This document shows positions 1 to 10,659 of a DNA stretch of 64,000 bases, piece after piece. Position 1 is the first letter of the stretch. Each line of letters starts with the position of its first letter. The notes beneath the pieces are model-generated. The model saw only the letters and a program-made list of their open reading frames with translations. It was not told the DNA's origin and made no database searches. Both the position numbers and the translations under genes were made by a program. Origin of the DNA: Azorinus chamasolen (Eukaryota; Mollusca; Bivalvia; Cardiida; Solecurtidae). The stretch lies in contig OY755252.1 of NCBI GenBank assembly GCA_963576725.1, positions 24,066,655 to 24,130,654 of the forward strand. Direction: 5' to 3'.

Positions 1-240
1 TGAAAACGTTTTAATCTTATCTTGACCTCTTTTAATTGTACATTTTTTTAGCAGAAACTCTCAACTATTTCTTGTTGCAATGTTCTTCTTTGTTCCTTTG
101 TTTATTATAAATATCTTTTTTTTATATATATAAAAGTTAAAATTTAATGGGTCATTTCAAATTGCTTTTTATCAAATAATGATCAAATATTAGGTAGATA
201 TTAACCATTTGAATGGTGAATTCTCAAAATGGAATAATCT
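1..240. other. AT-rich DNA, nothing recognised
   Basis: I see no gene, repeat family or RNA signal here, only AT-rich sequence with short homopolymer runs. Confidence 0.5.
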
Positions 241-254
241 GTCATTGTTTAACA

Positions 255-623
255 ATGGAGTCCAGTGAGTACATGAGTAAAAGTTAAATTTGCGATAGGA
301 TTTTGAATGACAAGCATTACAGACCCTAATCGGAGAAGTGCTCCAGGAACCCTCTGATCTGGGTCTACACTGTTTGCAAATGTCAGTACTATGTTTCCCT
401 CAATCAAACAGTTTAACCCTTTGAATGCAGGAAACAAGCACACAGTCATTTGCAAGCAGTGTAGACCCAGATCAGAGGGCTCCTAGAGGAGCCCTCTGAC
501 CAGGGTCTGCACTGTTTGTCATTCAAGATTATCCCACACATTTTAACCTTTCATACTGTATGGACTCTACCAATAAACACTGATGGACTATTCCACTCTG
601 TAATTCAGCATCAACAGGGTTAA
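255..623. repeat. MITE-J pair (TTAACCC ends, palindromic core)
   Basis: A degenerate hairpin at about 309-401 is followed by a clearer element from TTAACCC at 413 to GGGTTAA at 623. Its core, 451-519, is an almost perfect palindrome whose arms read roughly gcaaacagtgtagaccc and whose apex is GGCTCCTAGAGGAGCC. The ends resemble TTAA-targeting, piggyBac-like MITEs (family knowledge). There is no coding capacity. Confidence 0.75.
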
Positions 624-990
624 ATGTATCTTAAAGATGTTACATGCATTGCTTTTTTCAGGTTAGTTCATTATGTTACTTACTACAATGTTGTACAAAT
701 GATGACAGGTGCAGACTGTCCAGTTTTTCAACAGTATCATTAAAACAGTTTGGAAAAGCAAATACTTTGGCTGATTTTCCTTTGAGATATGTTCACTTTT
801 GCGCTTGTCTCATACTCCTTCACTCCATGAATATTCAGTAAGAAACAATGAATACATATAAGTATTAATTAGTTGACTCTGTCTGCTTATGGAATAATAA
901 AGATTTGTTTCTACAGTTTCTATCATGGCCAAAACTTCATGTGTCCATATGCCATGATAAAAAACCAGCTGACTAATATCCATGATACCA
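624..990. other. Intergenic, no gene recognised
   Basis: A short open frame at 644-841 shows no domain, no convincing splice signals and no similarity I recognise. The right part (about 840-985) contains the 'tgaatattca' and 'tgataccatt' type fragments that are common in degraded A' MITEs. Confidence 0.4.
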
Positions 991-1240
991 TTAACCCTTC
1001 GCTTGCTGAATTTTGAAACACATTTCTCCTTCTTTACCCATGCCCTGTTGTATAATTACATATATCTTCACTGTGTACAAGTATTTCACTGTGCAATCAC
1101 TGCTGTGGGGTGCACTGGTTGCACAATCAACTTGTAAATAGTGCAGACCCTGATGAGACAGCTCCTACAGGAGCTGTCTCATCTGGGTCTTCACTATTTA
1201 CAGGTAGGTATATTGACGTGAATAGCAAGCTAAGGGTTAA
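991..1240 (+). repeat. MITE-B, complete
   Basis: This 250-bp element runs from TTAACCCTTCGCTTGC to GCTAAGGGTTAA. It has a unique-looking left arm and a near-perfect hairpin core with apex CAGCTCCTACAGGAGCTG. Eight other copies occur in the window (10182, 13210, 26744, 29001, 44494, 48943, 55616, 62932). Arbitrary open frames inside this family are not genes. Confidence 0.85.
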
Positions 1241-1263
1241 TCCTTACATGAATATTTAGGAAG

Positions 1264-1491
1264 TTAACTCTTTACTCCTTTGCAAACATACTAGACCCAG
1301 ATCAGATGGCTCCTGTAGGAGCAGTCTGATCAGGGTCTGATCTGTTTGCTTATGATATAGTAGAGATCTGATTTTACAGTTTCTGCTTTGGCATTAAATT
1401 TATGTGTTGACATACAATTTTAAAAATTAATTTCATTAATATTCATGATGTCATCATTTCTTTCATGAATATTCATGGAGTAAAGGGTTAA
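1264..1491. repeat. MITE-A' (TTAACTCTTTACTCC...GGAGTAAAGGGTTAA)
   Basis: The core hairpin has arms 'agacccagatcaga' and 'tctgatcagggtct' around GGCTCCTGTAGGAGC. The right end carries the 'catgaatattcatggagtaaaggg' block that recurs in other copies (12224, 33262, 34225). Confidence 0.75.
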
Positions 1492-1798
1492 GGGATAACT
1501 ATTATAGTTGATACAGATTACAGATTATCTCCAATCTTTTTGTTTGTTCACCATAACAATAACAATGCCACAATCTGACAATGTTGTGCTTTGTAAAATT
1601 TGAAAAACTATTATTTTTTTACCAACAAAACATGCATCTGAATCTGGATCACATTTGAATCCAAGCTGTTTCTAAATTGGAAGTCAGATTGCAATTAGAT
1701 GGGCATAAGTTCATGAAGTTCATCATTACTGGTACTAATCTCTGACCAAGGGCAAGAACGCTTCTGCACCTTTGAAATATTGGAAAAGAAAGAAAAAC

Positions 1799-2012
1799 TT
1801 AACCGTTTCAACAAATTCACTGTCATTTACAAACAGTTTAGACCTAGATCAGGGGGCTCCAAGAGGAGTCCTCTGATCAGGGTCTGCACTGTTTGCTATT
1901 CAAATTTATCTAACAGGTTTAGGCTGTTCATACTGAGTGGACTCATATATATAACTTAAGTTAAATACCTGTGGGCTATTGCTCTCTGATAATTTGGGAT
2001 TAGAAGGGTTAA
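1799..2012. repeat. MITE-J copy
   Basis: The element is bounded by TTAACCG and GGGTTAA. Its core hairpin (about 1830-1900) has the apex ggctccaagaggagtcc, and the arms match the copy at 413-623. Confidence 0.7.
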
Positions 2013-2310
2013 TATATGCATCTGGTGCTTTATTTGTACGGTAGTGTGAACATATAAGTTATCAAAGTCTGAGTATACTGCACGTATAACATGCATGCGG
2101 TTATCTTATATTGTATGTCATATATCATTTTTATCGTATTATGTATGTCATATGATATATTAAGATAGAATACAATAGGGTTCGTGATTGATACATTCCA
2201 TGAATAAAGAATCTTTCCCCTAGTCTATGCCTCAACCACAGTGCTACAAAGCACAGCCCAATTATTATTGGACTTTACAGTGCATACCCAAATACATGTA
2301 CTAAAATCCT

Positions 2311-2412
2311 CATTTATCCATCAAACACTATACTGTGATCACACTTTATAATCGTCTCTTCAAGATGATTCTAAAAACTGTTCACAGTATCGGGTTTGGT
2401 GGAGAAATAAAG
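2311..2412. repeat. MITE-I, degenerate
   Basis: Inverted halves share the 'ccaaaccctatgttgtgaccactctttagaatcgt' theme that is well preserved at 29727 and 44021. Here the arms have diverged (tatactgtgatcac against gttcacagtatcggg). Confidence 0.55.
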
Positions 2413-2782
2413 GAACTATACTTGACTTCTGACTTTATCATGGGAAGGCTGTTTACACCTTGTAAAGGTTACACTGCTGTTATTTGAAACTTGACGTGTA
2501 TGCCATTTAGGGAAGTACAAGAGTCCTTCCATTGCTTCACGCTTTTTGTTACACGCACATAGGGCATTCATACCTCTTCCAGGGGGTTATCGACTTTCTC
2601 TGCCAACATTGTATTGACATATTTTTAGTTTGAAAACCCATTGTTTTAAATGTTTATAACATACTGGCAAGACACCTGTATCCCAGGTTGGTATTCCTTA
2701 GAAAAGGAATGAAAATTAATAAATATTAATACAAGGCAGGCACACTTCTGCCACATCCAGCTATTAAGAAATCTCTAACTTA

Positions 2783-4015
2783 TTATACCCCCCACAACGA
2801 AGTTTGGGGGGGGTATACTGGAATCAGGTTGTCCGTCTGTCCGTCTGTCCGCACTCACCAAAGGGTAGTTGTGTGACTTTTTCTAACTAGTCACACAAGT
2901 AAAATCATTAACCTGGCCATCTCTTGTGACATTAACCTGGCCATTTCTTGTGACATTAACCTGGCCAGTTGTGGGACATAGGGTTAGGGTTAGGGTTAGC
3001 TTCCAGATCATTCTATTCCAAAGTTAGAGCCAAAAATAGTTTTTCTTGTGGGACTAGTCCCACAAGAAAAGATCAAAGGAAAAAGTCACACAACTACCCA
3101 TTTGTTAGTACGTCTGTCAGTCCGTCCGTCTGTCCGTCCGTGGACACAATTTTGTCCGGCCTTCTTCTTCTACAGTTTTGCTTCAATTTTGTTGAAAGTT
3201 CATATATAGCCATATGACCATATAAACCTGTGCACCGCATATTTCCGTTATGATCGGACCACTACTTCAGGAGTTATCTCCCCTTTTTAGTCCCGTACCA
3301 ATGTTTTCCGGTTTTCTGGACTTTTTATGGAAGTGACTCCAGATATCAACTCTATATTTAGTACAAAGCTAAATCTGTATAAGTTACAGCTTATGATACA
3401 ATCTCAGTCCGGTTGAATAATTATTTCCAGAGTTATTGCCCTTGTACTTTAATTTTTTTCTTCAAATTTGGGATTTTCCGGGCTTTTCTTGGAAGTGGTT
3501 GCAGATATTAACTTTATATTTGGCATAAAGCTAACTCTACATGATTTACAGCTTAATTCCCAATCTCAGTCTGGTTGAATAATTTTTGCCAGAGTTATGG
3601 CCCTTGAACTTTAATTTTTTGTCAAATTTTCAGTTTTCCGGACTTTTCTTGGATGTGGTTGCAGATATTAACTTCATATTTGACATAAAAATAAATCTAG
3701 ATGAGGTACAGCTTAAGTTCAAATATCGGTCTGGTTGAATAATTTTTGTCAGAGTTATGGTCCTTGAACTTAATGTTTTTCTGAAAAGGTACCTAGCTTT
3801 AGAACTTTGGATTTGACAAAAACCTCATGAAAGGGTCTTATTTCTAAGAATTATTCTTCATTTTTATTACATAAATTGGGTTGGGGCATGTATTGTTTTT
3901 AAATCTCTTCACGTTTCTGTATGTACATATGTTCAGATTGATGATAGGTGTTCTGACAAGCAGACAGGTGGGGGTGGGGGGTATTCGTTAGCCTTTGGCT
4001 TACAGTTCTAGTTTC
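2783..4015. repeat. Composite dispersed repeat with (GTCC)n head and about 165-bp tandem units
   Basis: The block opens with complementary C-rich and G-rich runs (ccccccacaacgaagtttgggggggg) followed by (gtccgtct)n, and ends in a G-rich run near 3970. From about 3290 to 3790 an approximately 165-bp unit recurs three to four times (ttttccgg...cttttcttggaagtgg...gttgaataatt...agttatggcccttg). The type is common in molluscan genomes as I recall them; I cannot assign a class. Confidence 0.6.
2862..3101. repeat. Nested inverted-repeat element holding (TTAGGG)n
   Basis: The outer arms aagggtagttgtgtgact (about 2862) and agtcacacaactaccc (about 3086) are inverted copies. Inside are three tandem 'attaacctggccat..cttgtgac' units and a short run of gggttagggttagggttag near 2980-3000. 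It interrupts the larger repeat around it. Confidence 0.65.
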
Positions 4016-4149
4016 ATTATAAAATGTGTATATTTCTTATTTAAACATACTGAATATCCCAATCATATATCATAATATCAAAATTTGTTTATTGTTTATC
4101 GTATCAAGCATATATGGCATGTTTGTTGCATATCGTACATATATACAAC

Positions 4150-5310
4150 ATTTGTTAATCCCCCACCGTCCACTGAAGGGGGACTATAGGTTTGCACTTT
4201 CAATTTTTGTCTGGCCCATATCCAGGCCTGCCCATATCTTTTTATCCACTTAAGTTATAGTTTGTAAACTTCTTGTGTGGGCGGATCTTGGCAAGGCGGA
4301 ATGTCGCCTACTACTTTGGTGTCTCTGTGACCTTGACTTAAATTTTTAGTAAATATATGATGTATCCTCAAATTCTGGAGTTGGGATCTCGAAATCTATC
4401 GTGTAGGTGTTTCTTTGGAAGGGTGAGTGTCACATACAAGTACTACTTTGGTGTCTCTATGACCTTGACCCTGACCATAAAGCTTGTAAAGAAATTTGTC
4501 TGGACGATATCTCCACAAACTCTTGGGTTTCTTGCATGGATGTGTCTTTGGAATGCAGAGTGTCACATACTACTTTGGTTTCTCTATGACCTTGACCCAG
4601 ACCAGAAGGTTAGTGAAGGAATTTGTCTGAAGGATATCTCCTCAACCTCTTGGCTTAAAGTTTACAATTTTTTTGTTTAGATGCAGTTTCAGAAGACGAA
4701 GTGTCTCATTCTACTTTGATGTCTCTGTGACCTTTACCCTGACCTCAACCTCAATTTTAATATGTCTGCAGATTGTGTATGGATGACATCTCTTCAACCA
4801 CTTGGGTTATAGTTTCTGAAAAATAGGATGCATCTTAGGAAGACAGTGTCATATACTACTATTGATGTCTCTGTGACATTGACTTGTTCACCCAACAGGG
4901 AAGAAAGATTGCACCACTTTAATGTGGATCTCAGACCAGCATCTCTTGTAGAGGAAGCAGGTTCTTGGGTAAACTGGAATCTAATACTGAAAAACTTTAT
5001 TCCTTGCATGCATGTTCAACTTATTAAGGTGAACATTTTTAGGGGTGACTTATTAAGGTCAAGGTCATACATCTAGGTCAAAGGTCAACTTACGGGTAAA
5101 ATTTAGATTGGCGATATTTTTGTTGCCATTCAACATACATACATGTACTTCAGACTTGGCATTCATGTGCAACTTATGAAGGCGAACAATTTTAGTGGTT
5201 ACTTATTAAGGTCAAGGCCATACATCAAGGTTAACGTTCATATGGGGGGCATAGTATTTCACAAACACATCTTGTTTAACTTTAAAATGCTGAAATGTGT
5301 TAACTCTTAT
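4150..5310. repeat. Dispersed repeat with about 130-bp tandem subunits
   Basis: The phrases 'gtgtctctatgaccttgaccctgacc', 'gtgtcacatactactttggt' and 'gatatctccacaaactcttgg' recur several times between 4290 and 4900. The tail (5040-5260) has 'attcatgtgcaacttatgaaggcgaac', which reappears in a repeat at 43560-43600. Open frames here are short, overlap on both strands and are not supported. Confidence 0.55.
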
Positions 5311-5436
5311 CAGCAGTCATCTTCAAAACGAATTAACTGATCTGACTACACTGTGTATGTAATATCAATAAATTATTACACAGCATCGTATACCCTTGAG
5401 ATATCAATGACTATACCCTATTAGTCTACATCCAGC

Positions 5437-5669
5437 TTAATCCTTTCGGCACCAACTTTATAATTGTCGTCTGCAAACCACTTTTGTTAAAATCATTTGG
5501 TAAAATAAGGAAATGAGATCAATAAATGCAGATTTCAAAGGAACAAAGCACAAATATAGAAATAAGAGTTTCAAGACAAAAAGTGAAGTCCCAGATTAGA
5601 TGCCGCCTTTTCTGGGACTGCACTATTTGGCGAGGTGCATTTTTGCGACATTGGTGGTGAAAGGGTTAA
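5437..5669. repeat. MITE-H (TTAATCCTTTCGGC...GTGAAAGGGTTAA)
   Basis: A left arm with 'aattgtcgtctgcaaacc' and a core pair 'agtgaagtccc...gggactgcactattt' flank an imperfect apex, gccgccttttctggg. A cleaner copy lies at 51807-52052. Confidence 0.65.
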
Positions 5670-5811
5670 CCCTTTCCCTCATATAAACGTGTTTTCACAC
5701 ATTTGCAAACAGAGTAGACCCAGATCAGACGGCTCCTATAGGAGCCGTCTGATCAGGGTCTGCTCTGTTTGCTAATGGAATTTGATGCGACATTGGTGGT
5801 GAAAGGGTTGA
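5666..5811. repeat. MITE-A, truncated and fused to a second MITE-H end
   Basis: It starts on the same TTAA that ends the MITE-H copy. The core hairpin reads agacccagatcagacGGCTCCTATAGGAGCC. The expected right end of A is missing; instead the 24-base MITE-H end 'gcgacattggtggtgaaaggg' is repeated. Confidence 0.7.
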
Positions 5812-5979
5812 GGAGATTGCTGTAGACATGCTAAGAGCAGTCTCCTGCAGGAGACAATGGATTGCTTGACACTACTTATTTGTTTATCTTATATCTCACA
5901 TACATTCACACTACTGTACCATTTTACATTTTAAACCATTTTTACCTGATAAATATTCAATATATTGACAGTATGAATA

Positions 5980-6229
5980 TTAACCCTTTTCCTCATATAA
6001 ACGTGTTTTCACGCATTTGCAAACAGAGTAGACCCAGATCAGACAGCTCCTAGAGGAGCCGTCTGATCAGGGTCTGCTCTGTTTGCTTATAGAATTTGAT
6101 AGATCTGTTTCTTTGCTTTCTAAAATGTCGACAATGTTCCACTTTCCATATTACTTTATATCTATTTTACTAATGAATATTCAGTAGGTATTGAAATTTG
6201 GCCTAAATACAGAACAGGGAAAGGGTTAA
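5980..6229. repeat. MITE-A, complete
   Basis: This 250-bp copy runs from TTAACCCTTTTCCTCATATAAACG to GGGAAAGGGTTAA. The core hairpin is centred near 6053 with apex gctcctagaggagc. Confidence 0.85.
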
Positions 6230-6475
6230 CCCTTTCCTTCATATAAACACCTTTTCACGCATTTGCAAACAGAGAACACCCAGATCAGACGGCTCCTATA
6301 GGAGCCGTCTGATCAGGGTCTGCTCTGTTTGCTGATGGGATTTGATAGATCACTTTCTTTACTTTCTACAACAACTACAAAGTCCCACCTTCTCTCTTTC
6401 ATTGTAACTATTTCGTCTATGAATATTCACTAGGTACTGAAATTTGGTGTAAACATAGAACAGGTAAAGGGTTAA
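6226..6475. repeat. MITE-A, complete, head to tail with previous copy
   Basis: A second 250-bp copy in the same orientation shares one TTAA with its neighbour. The core hairpin (about 6265-6333) is nearly perfect around GGCTCCTATAGGAGCC. Confidence 0.85.
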
Positions 6476-6559
6476 GTACATTACTTTTGTTATTGGCATT
6501 ATGGACATGTGAATATTTTACCATTGAAGAAACTGTGTAATCAGATTTATATTATTTCA

Positions 6560-6710
6560 TAAGCAAATAGAGCAGACCGTGATCATTTTTAGCCATGGAA
6601 GAAACTTTATATCATTTCATTATTCATAAGCAAAAAATAGTGTAGACCCTTTTCAGATGACTCCTACAGGAACCATCAGATCTGGGTCTACTCTGTTTAC
6701 AAATTCTCAA
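6560..6710. repeat. Degenerate MITE-A' core
   Basis: The inverted halves 'gtgtagacccttttcagatgactcctac' and 'aggaaccatcagatctgggtctactctgtttac' mark an old hairpin core; the ends are no longer recognisable. Confidence 0.5.
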
Positions 6711-6743
6711 AAGTTGTCTCTGTCAGGTAAAGGTTCCAAAGGT

Positions 6744-6919
6744 CTCTGTTCTTCATATGTCGAGAGTTCAGTACAATACCATCGTAACTCTGTTCTTCAT
6801 ATGTCGAGAGTTCAGTACAATACCATCGTAACTCTGTTCTTCATATGTCGAGAGTTCAGTACAATACCATCGTAACTCTGTTCTTCATATGTCGAGAGTT
6901 CAGTACAATACCATCGTAA
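6744..6919. repeat. 44-bp tandem repeat, four copies
   Basis: Four head-to-tail 44-bp copies start at 6744, 6788, 6832 and 6876 (ctctgttcttcatatgtcga...ccatcgtaa) with essentially no differences, so the duplication is recent. An open frame runs through it but is only an artefact of the unit. Confidence 0.9.
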
Positions 6920-6929
6920 CTCTTGATGA

Positions 6930-7025
6930 CATCTGCAGACAGTTCTGATCCAGATAAGATACTGAGTAACTCAAGCATGAGTAACCCATGAGTAACTCCG
7001 CATCTTATCAGGATCCAAACTGTTT
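6930..7025. repeat. Degenerate MITE-G core hairpin
   Basis: The inverted halves 'gatccagataagat...gagtaact' and 'agtaactccgcatcttatcaggatccaaactgtttgaca' match the core of family G (33997-34211). Confidence 0.5.
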
Positions 7026-7114
7026 GACACTCCGATAATGATTTTCAATAAATATTGAAAGAAAAACTTAGACAATTTAAAAAATAAAATGATTGTTTTA
7101 GATGCTTGCAATGA

Positions 7115-7325
7115 TTAACCCATTCCCTCATATTGACGCCTTTTGACACCTCTGTAAAAATCACTTTTGGAAACCATTGTGATAAATAGAGCATTTGCTC
7201 CATAGTTTCCATGGTTTCATAACTACACAATTCTATAATTTTCCTTTTCTTTAGTAAATGCTCATTTTCTGTAGATTTATTAAAAGATGTTGGATCTAAA
7301 AATAACCTATGAGGTGATGGGTTAA
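7115..7325. repeat. MITE-C, internally deleted
   Basis: It is bounded by TTAACCCATTCCCTCATATTGACG and GGGTTAA. The 'aaccattgtgataaatagagcatttgctccat' arm is present, but most of the opposite arm of the hairpin has been lost. Confidence 0.7.
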
Positions 7326-7489
7326 CTAATATAGTCACTGCAGTCTTGCACTCAACCCATGAAATATTGTATCGGCTTACCAAACAGCTTTGCACAGTTA
7401 TTATTCATGTAGATTTAAAATGTATGCTGATAAATATAACTATCACTGAGGTCACATTCTCTTCTAAATATCCAAAATGAAAAATGTTG

Positions 7490-7800
7490 ACGTGCAAATA
7501 CGTTTTCTTTACCACTGTTGGTTGGATGACACATAAACATGTTTTCTGTACCACCGTTGGTTGGATTATGCATAGACACGTTTTCTTTACCTCCCTTGGT
7601 TGGATGACACATAGACATGTTTTCTGTACCACCGTTGGTTGGATTATGCATAGACACGTTTTCTTTACCTCCCTTGGTTGGATGACACATAGACATGTTT
7701 CCTGTACCACCATTGGTTGGATTACGCATAGACACGTTTTCTTTACCTCTGTCAGTTGGTTCAATGATAAATAAGACACTTTTTCTTTACCACTGATGGT
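7490..7800. repeat. 39/78-bp minisatellite
   Basis: Alternating 39-bp half units (ttggatgacacatagacatg...ctgtaccaccg and ttggattatgcatagacacg...tttacctcc) build a 78-bp higher-order unit repeated about three to four times. Long open frames on both strands here come from the repeat period being a multiple of three. Confidence 0.85.
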
Positions 7801-7864
7801 TGGATGAAATACAAAACATTTTATTTACCATCATTGTTTGGGTGAAGCTATAGCCCTGAAATTG

Positions 7865-8200
7865 ATTAAACCCTTTGCCTAATGAATACTTATGCATGAG
7901 TTGACAAGTTCATAAATATTCTTTAACTTATACATGTATATACAATATAAATTATTTTCAAGAGACTTTTTGGCTAATACAAACACTATAGGATCAGAAC
8001 TGTATTCTGTTATAAATCCATAAGCAAACAGAGCAGATCTATAAGAGTTGTCTGAGCTTGGTGTCCCCTGTTTGAAAAATTGTGAAGAAGCATTTATATA
8101 AAGGAAAGGGTTAGCCATTTGAATGAAGATGTTTTTGAAGTGCAACAATTCAATATTGTTGAAAATCGACGTCAATTTAGTATGAGGGCGTTAACTTGTT
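7865..8200. repeat. Degenerate TTAA-type MITE
   Basis: Remnants of the ends (ttaaaccctttgcc, ggaaagggttag) and of the core (caaacagagcagatc...gtcccctgtttg) are visible, but the hairpin is heavily decayed. Confidence 0.45.
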
Positions 8201-8284
8201 TAAATATTAAACAGTACAGACCCTGTTTAGAGGGCTTAATTAGGATTTCTCTGATCAAACAATTAAATTAGTCCTATTTTTTAT

Positions 8285-8465
8285 ATACAGTAGATTCTGT
8301 CCTAAGTGGCCATTCATTTATTGAACTTAGTAGACTTAAAAAGCAGTTAATTGCTTAATGCAGTGTAATAGTAATGCAGAAAGCTCCTAAGAAGCTCCCT
8401 GTATTGCTTTTGGCCTACATTAAGCTACCACCTGCTGTACAGACCCATAATTAGACTGTATACAT
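8285..8465. repeat. MITE-E, degenerate
   Basis: A tacagtagattctgtcc end, the 'gcttaatgcag...gtaatgcagaaagctcct' arm and its partner 'cctacattaagctaccacctgc' identify family E. Confidence 0.55.
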
Positions 8466-8691
8466 TTAGAAAAACGATCATAAACTGGTTGTGAGTAAGA
8501 GCGCTGAGGCAAACAGATTGCTTGTCCATATGACTTTACGTTACCAGATGAAGCAAACTGGAGTATTGAATACGATAGCTTTGTAAAATATGTACGATAT
8601 ATAATTTGATACGCACAGCGTCACAAATTCATTAAAGATATTCTGAAGAAATTGAGCGTTGTTTTTTGTTGTTGCTGATCTTTGTTGTTAG

Positions 8692-9330
8692 CTCACCGAA
8701 GGCTCAGGATGAGCTATTGTGACCGCGATCCGTCCGGCGTCCGGCCACATTTTCATACGACATTTCCTCTGAAACCGCTAACCCGATTTTCACCATATTT
8801 TGTCAGAAGCATTAGTGGCTAGGCGGAACGAATTGTTGTTCACATTATGTCCCCTGGACCAAAAATCTTCATCTCTGAAACTGTAAGGGCTAGGCCTTTG
8901 GTATTTGGTATGTAGTATGATCTAATGGTCCTCTACAAAGATTGTTCAAATTATGACCCCCGGACCAAAAATGGCCCGCCCATGGGCTTATCAGTTTTTC
9001 ATAAGAAAATCTTTAAAAATCGTCTTCTCTGAAACTGTAAAGCATAGACCTTCGATATTTGGTATGTAGCATGATCTAATGGTCCCCTTCAAAGACTTGC
9101 AAATTATGACCCCGGGCAAAAAAATGGCCCTGCCCAAGGGATTATCAGTTTTTCATAGGAAAATCTTTAAAAATCTTCTCTGAAACTGTAAGGCCTAAAT
9201 CTTTGATATTTGGTATGTAGCATGATCTAATGGCCCTCTACAAAGATTGTTCAAATTAGGACCCCTGGACCAAGTATTCGACCCAAGGGTCATAATTTGA
9301 ACAATCTTTGTAGAGGCCTAGACCTTTAAT
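8692..9330. repeat. Dispersed repeat with tandem subunits (gctcaccgaaggctcaggatgagct head)
   Basis: The phrase 'ctctgaaactgtaagg...tttggtatgtagcatgatctaatgg...ctacaaagattgttcaaattatgacccc' recurs three times with small changes. An inverted copy, 'ggtcataatttgaacaatctttgtagagg', lies at 9288-9316. This head motif is widespread in molluscan genomes as I recall; the class is unknown. Confidence 0.6.
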
Positions 9331-9394
9331 ATATTCCATTCTGTTAGAATTCTATCATTTAGTAGACATAATTACATTGTAAACGTTGTGTTTG

Positions 9395-9570
9395 TACAGT
9401 AGAACCCTTCTAATGCGACCACTTAATGAGTAAACATGGGTGTCGTTATAAGCAGGTGGTTGCTTAATACAAGACAAAAGTAATGCAGAAAGCTCCTCTA
9501 GCATTAAGTTACCACCTGCCTCTACCACCCAGAATTATACCTCTTTTAGGTGGTCGCATTAGAGGGGTTT
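9395..9570. repeat. MITE-E (TACAGTAGAACCC...)
   Basis: The inverted ends 'acccttctaatgcgaccactta' and 'ggtggtcgcattagaggggttt' enclose a shortened hairpin. The outermost TA-CAGT is typical of Tc1/mariner-type MITEs (family knowledge). Confidence 0.7.
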
Positions 9571-9685
9571 ATATCTGAATATGTGAATTATAACAGGCAC
9601 ATTTGTTACACAAAGCGTTGAAAGTCATTGACTAGGCCTGGGTAAATGTCCTGCATGGGTAGTTAGTTAGTCCAAAGCTACATAT

Positions 9686-9894
9686 AGAGTAAAACCCCTC
9701 TAAACAGTACGTCTTATCTAGTATAAATATCGGTCTTGGAGAAAGGTGGCAGCTTAATGTCAGGTGAAAGTCATGCAGAAAGCTCTTCTATGAGCTTTCT
9801 GCATGACTTTCACCCGGCATTAAGCAGCCATCTGCCTAGAAGTATCTTTTTCTTCTTCTCTGCTAAAATTCTGGTTTAGACGGGTTTTACTGCA
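9686..9894. repeat. MITE-E variant with long perfect hairpin
   Basis: The ends are 'agagtaaaacccctctaaa' and 'tttagacgggttttactgca'. The central arms 'ggtgaaagtcatgcagaaagctct' and 'agagctttctgcatgactttcacc' pair almost perfectly. Confidence 0.75.
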
Positions 9895-9917
9895 TGTATA
9901 TAGATAAATGTCCGTGT

Positions 9918-10018
9918 TCAAGTACTAAAGTCGTCATTTTCCCAACAAGCTTTGTTTTGCCACTCTTTGAGACGATTCTAAAGAGTGGTCACAACATAGG
10001 GTTCGGTGGACGAACTCT
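9918..10018. repeat. MITE-I, degenerate
   Basis: The right half, 'gacgattctaaagagtggtcacaacatagggttcggtgg', is well preserved; the left half is eroded. Confidence 0.55.
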
Positions 10019-10181
10019 TCTTGAACACTTTCCTTCATATACGATCGTTGTCCAGTATGTATTGTGTGTTGTAAAACAGCACGGAACTATGTGCATGATA
10101 TCAACGATATTGATACATCTGGATAGCTCTATGTAATACATTTACAATGGTATATCGGTTTATATTTTGTTCAACACATTT

Positions 10182-10455
10182 TTAACCCTTCGCTTGCTAT
10201 TCACGTCAATATACCTACCTGTAAATAGTGAAGACCCAGACGAGACAGCTCCTGCAGGAGCTGTCTCATCTGGGTCTGCACTATTTACAAGTTGATTGTG
10301 CAACCAGTGCACTCCACAGCAGTGATTGCGCAGCGAAATACTTGTAGACAGTGAAGATATATGTAATTATCTATGTCTATGTCTATGTAATTATACAACA
10401 GGGCATGGGTAATGAAGGAGAAATGTGTTTTAAAATTCAGCAGGAGAAGGGTTAA
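10182..10455 (-). repeat. MITE-B, complete, with short internal expansion
   Basis: This is the reverse orientation of the copy at 991. It carries an extra run of tctatgtctatgtctatg near 10371-10388, which accounts for its greater length. Confidence 0.85.
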
Positions 10456-10659
10456 TAACAAGCCCTTACATGCTGCACATCCATACAGGAATCTGTATAT
10501 CATACTTATTGAATCAAATATATAAATTCTGACACATATAATATTCAATCAAAGATCACAAACATAAGTCGTATAAAGGGGGATAACTATGTTAAAATTC
10601 ATAGTAGAGTTATGGCTGCTGCAAGACAGTGTCATCTATTAAGACCAAGCAGTTGATTT

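Noticed and set aside
2980..3000. Chromosome end
   Set aside because: Only about three TTAGGG units, inside a repeat element with sequence on both sides.
7405..7779. Repeated-Cys frames (CLCVIQP-type) on both strands
   Set aside because: Product of a 39/78-bp minisatellite whose period is a multiple of three.
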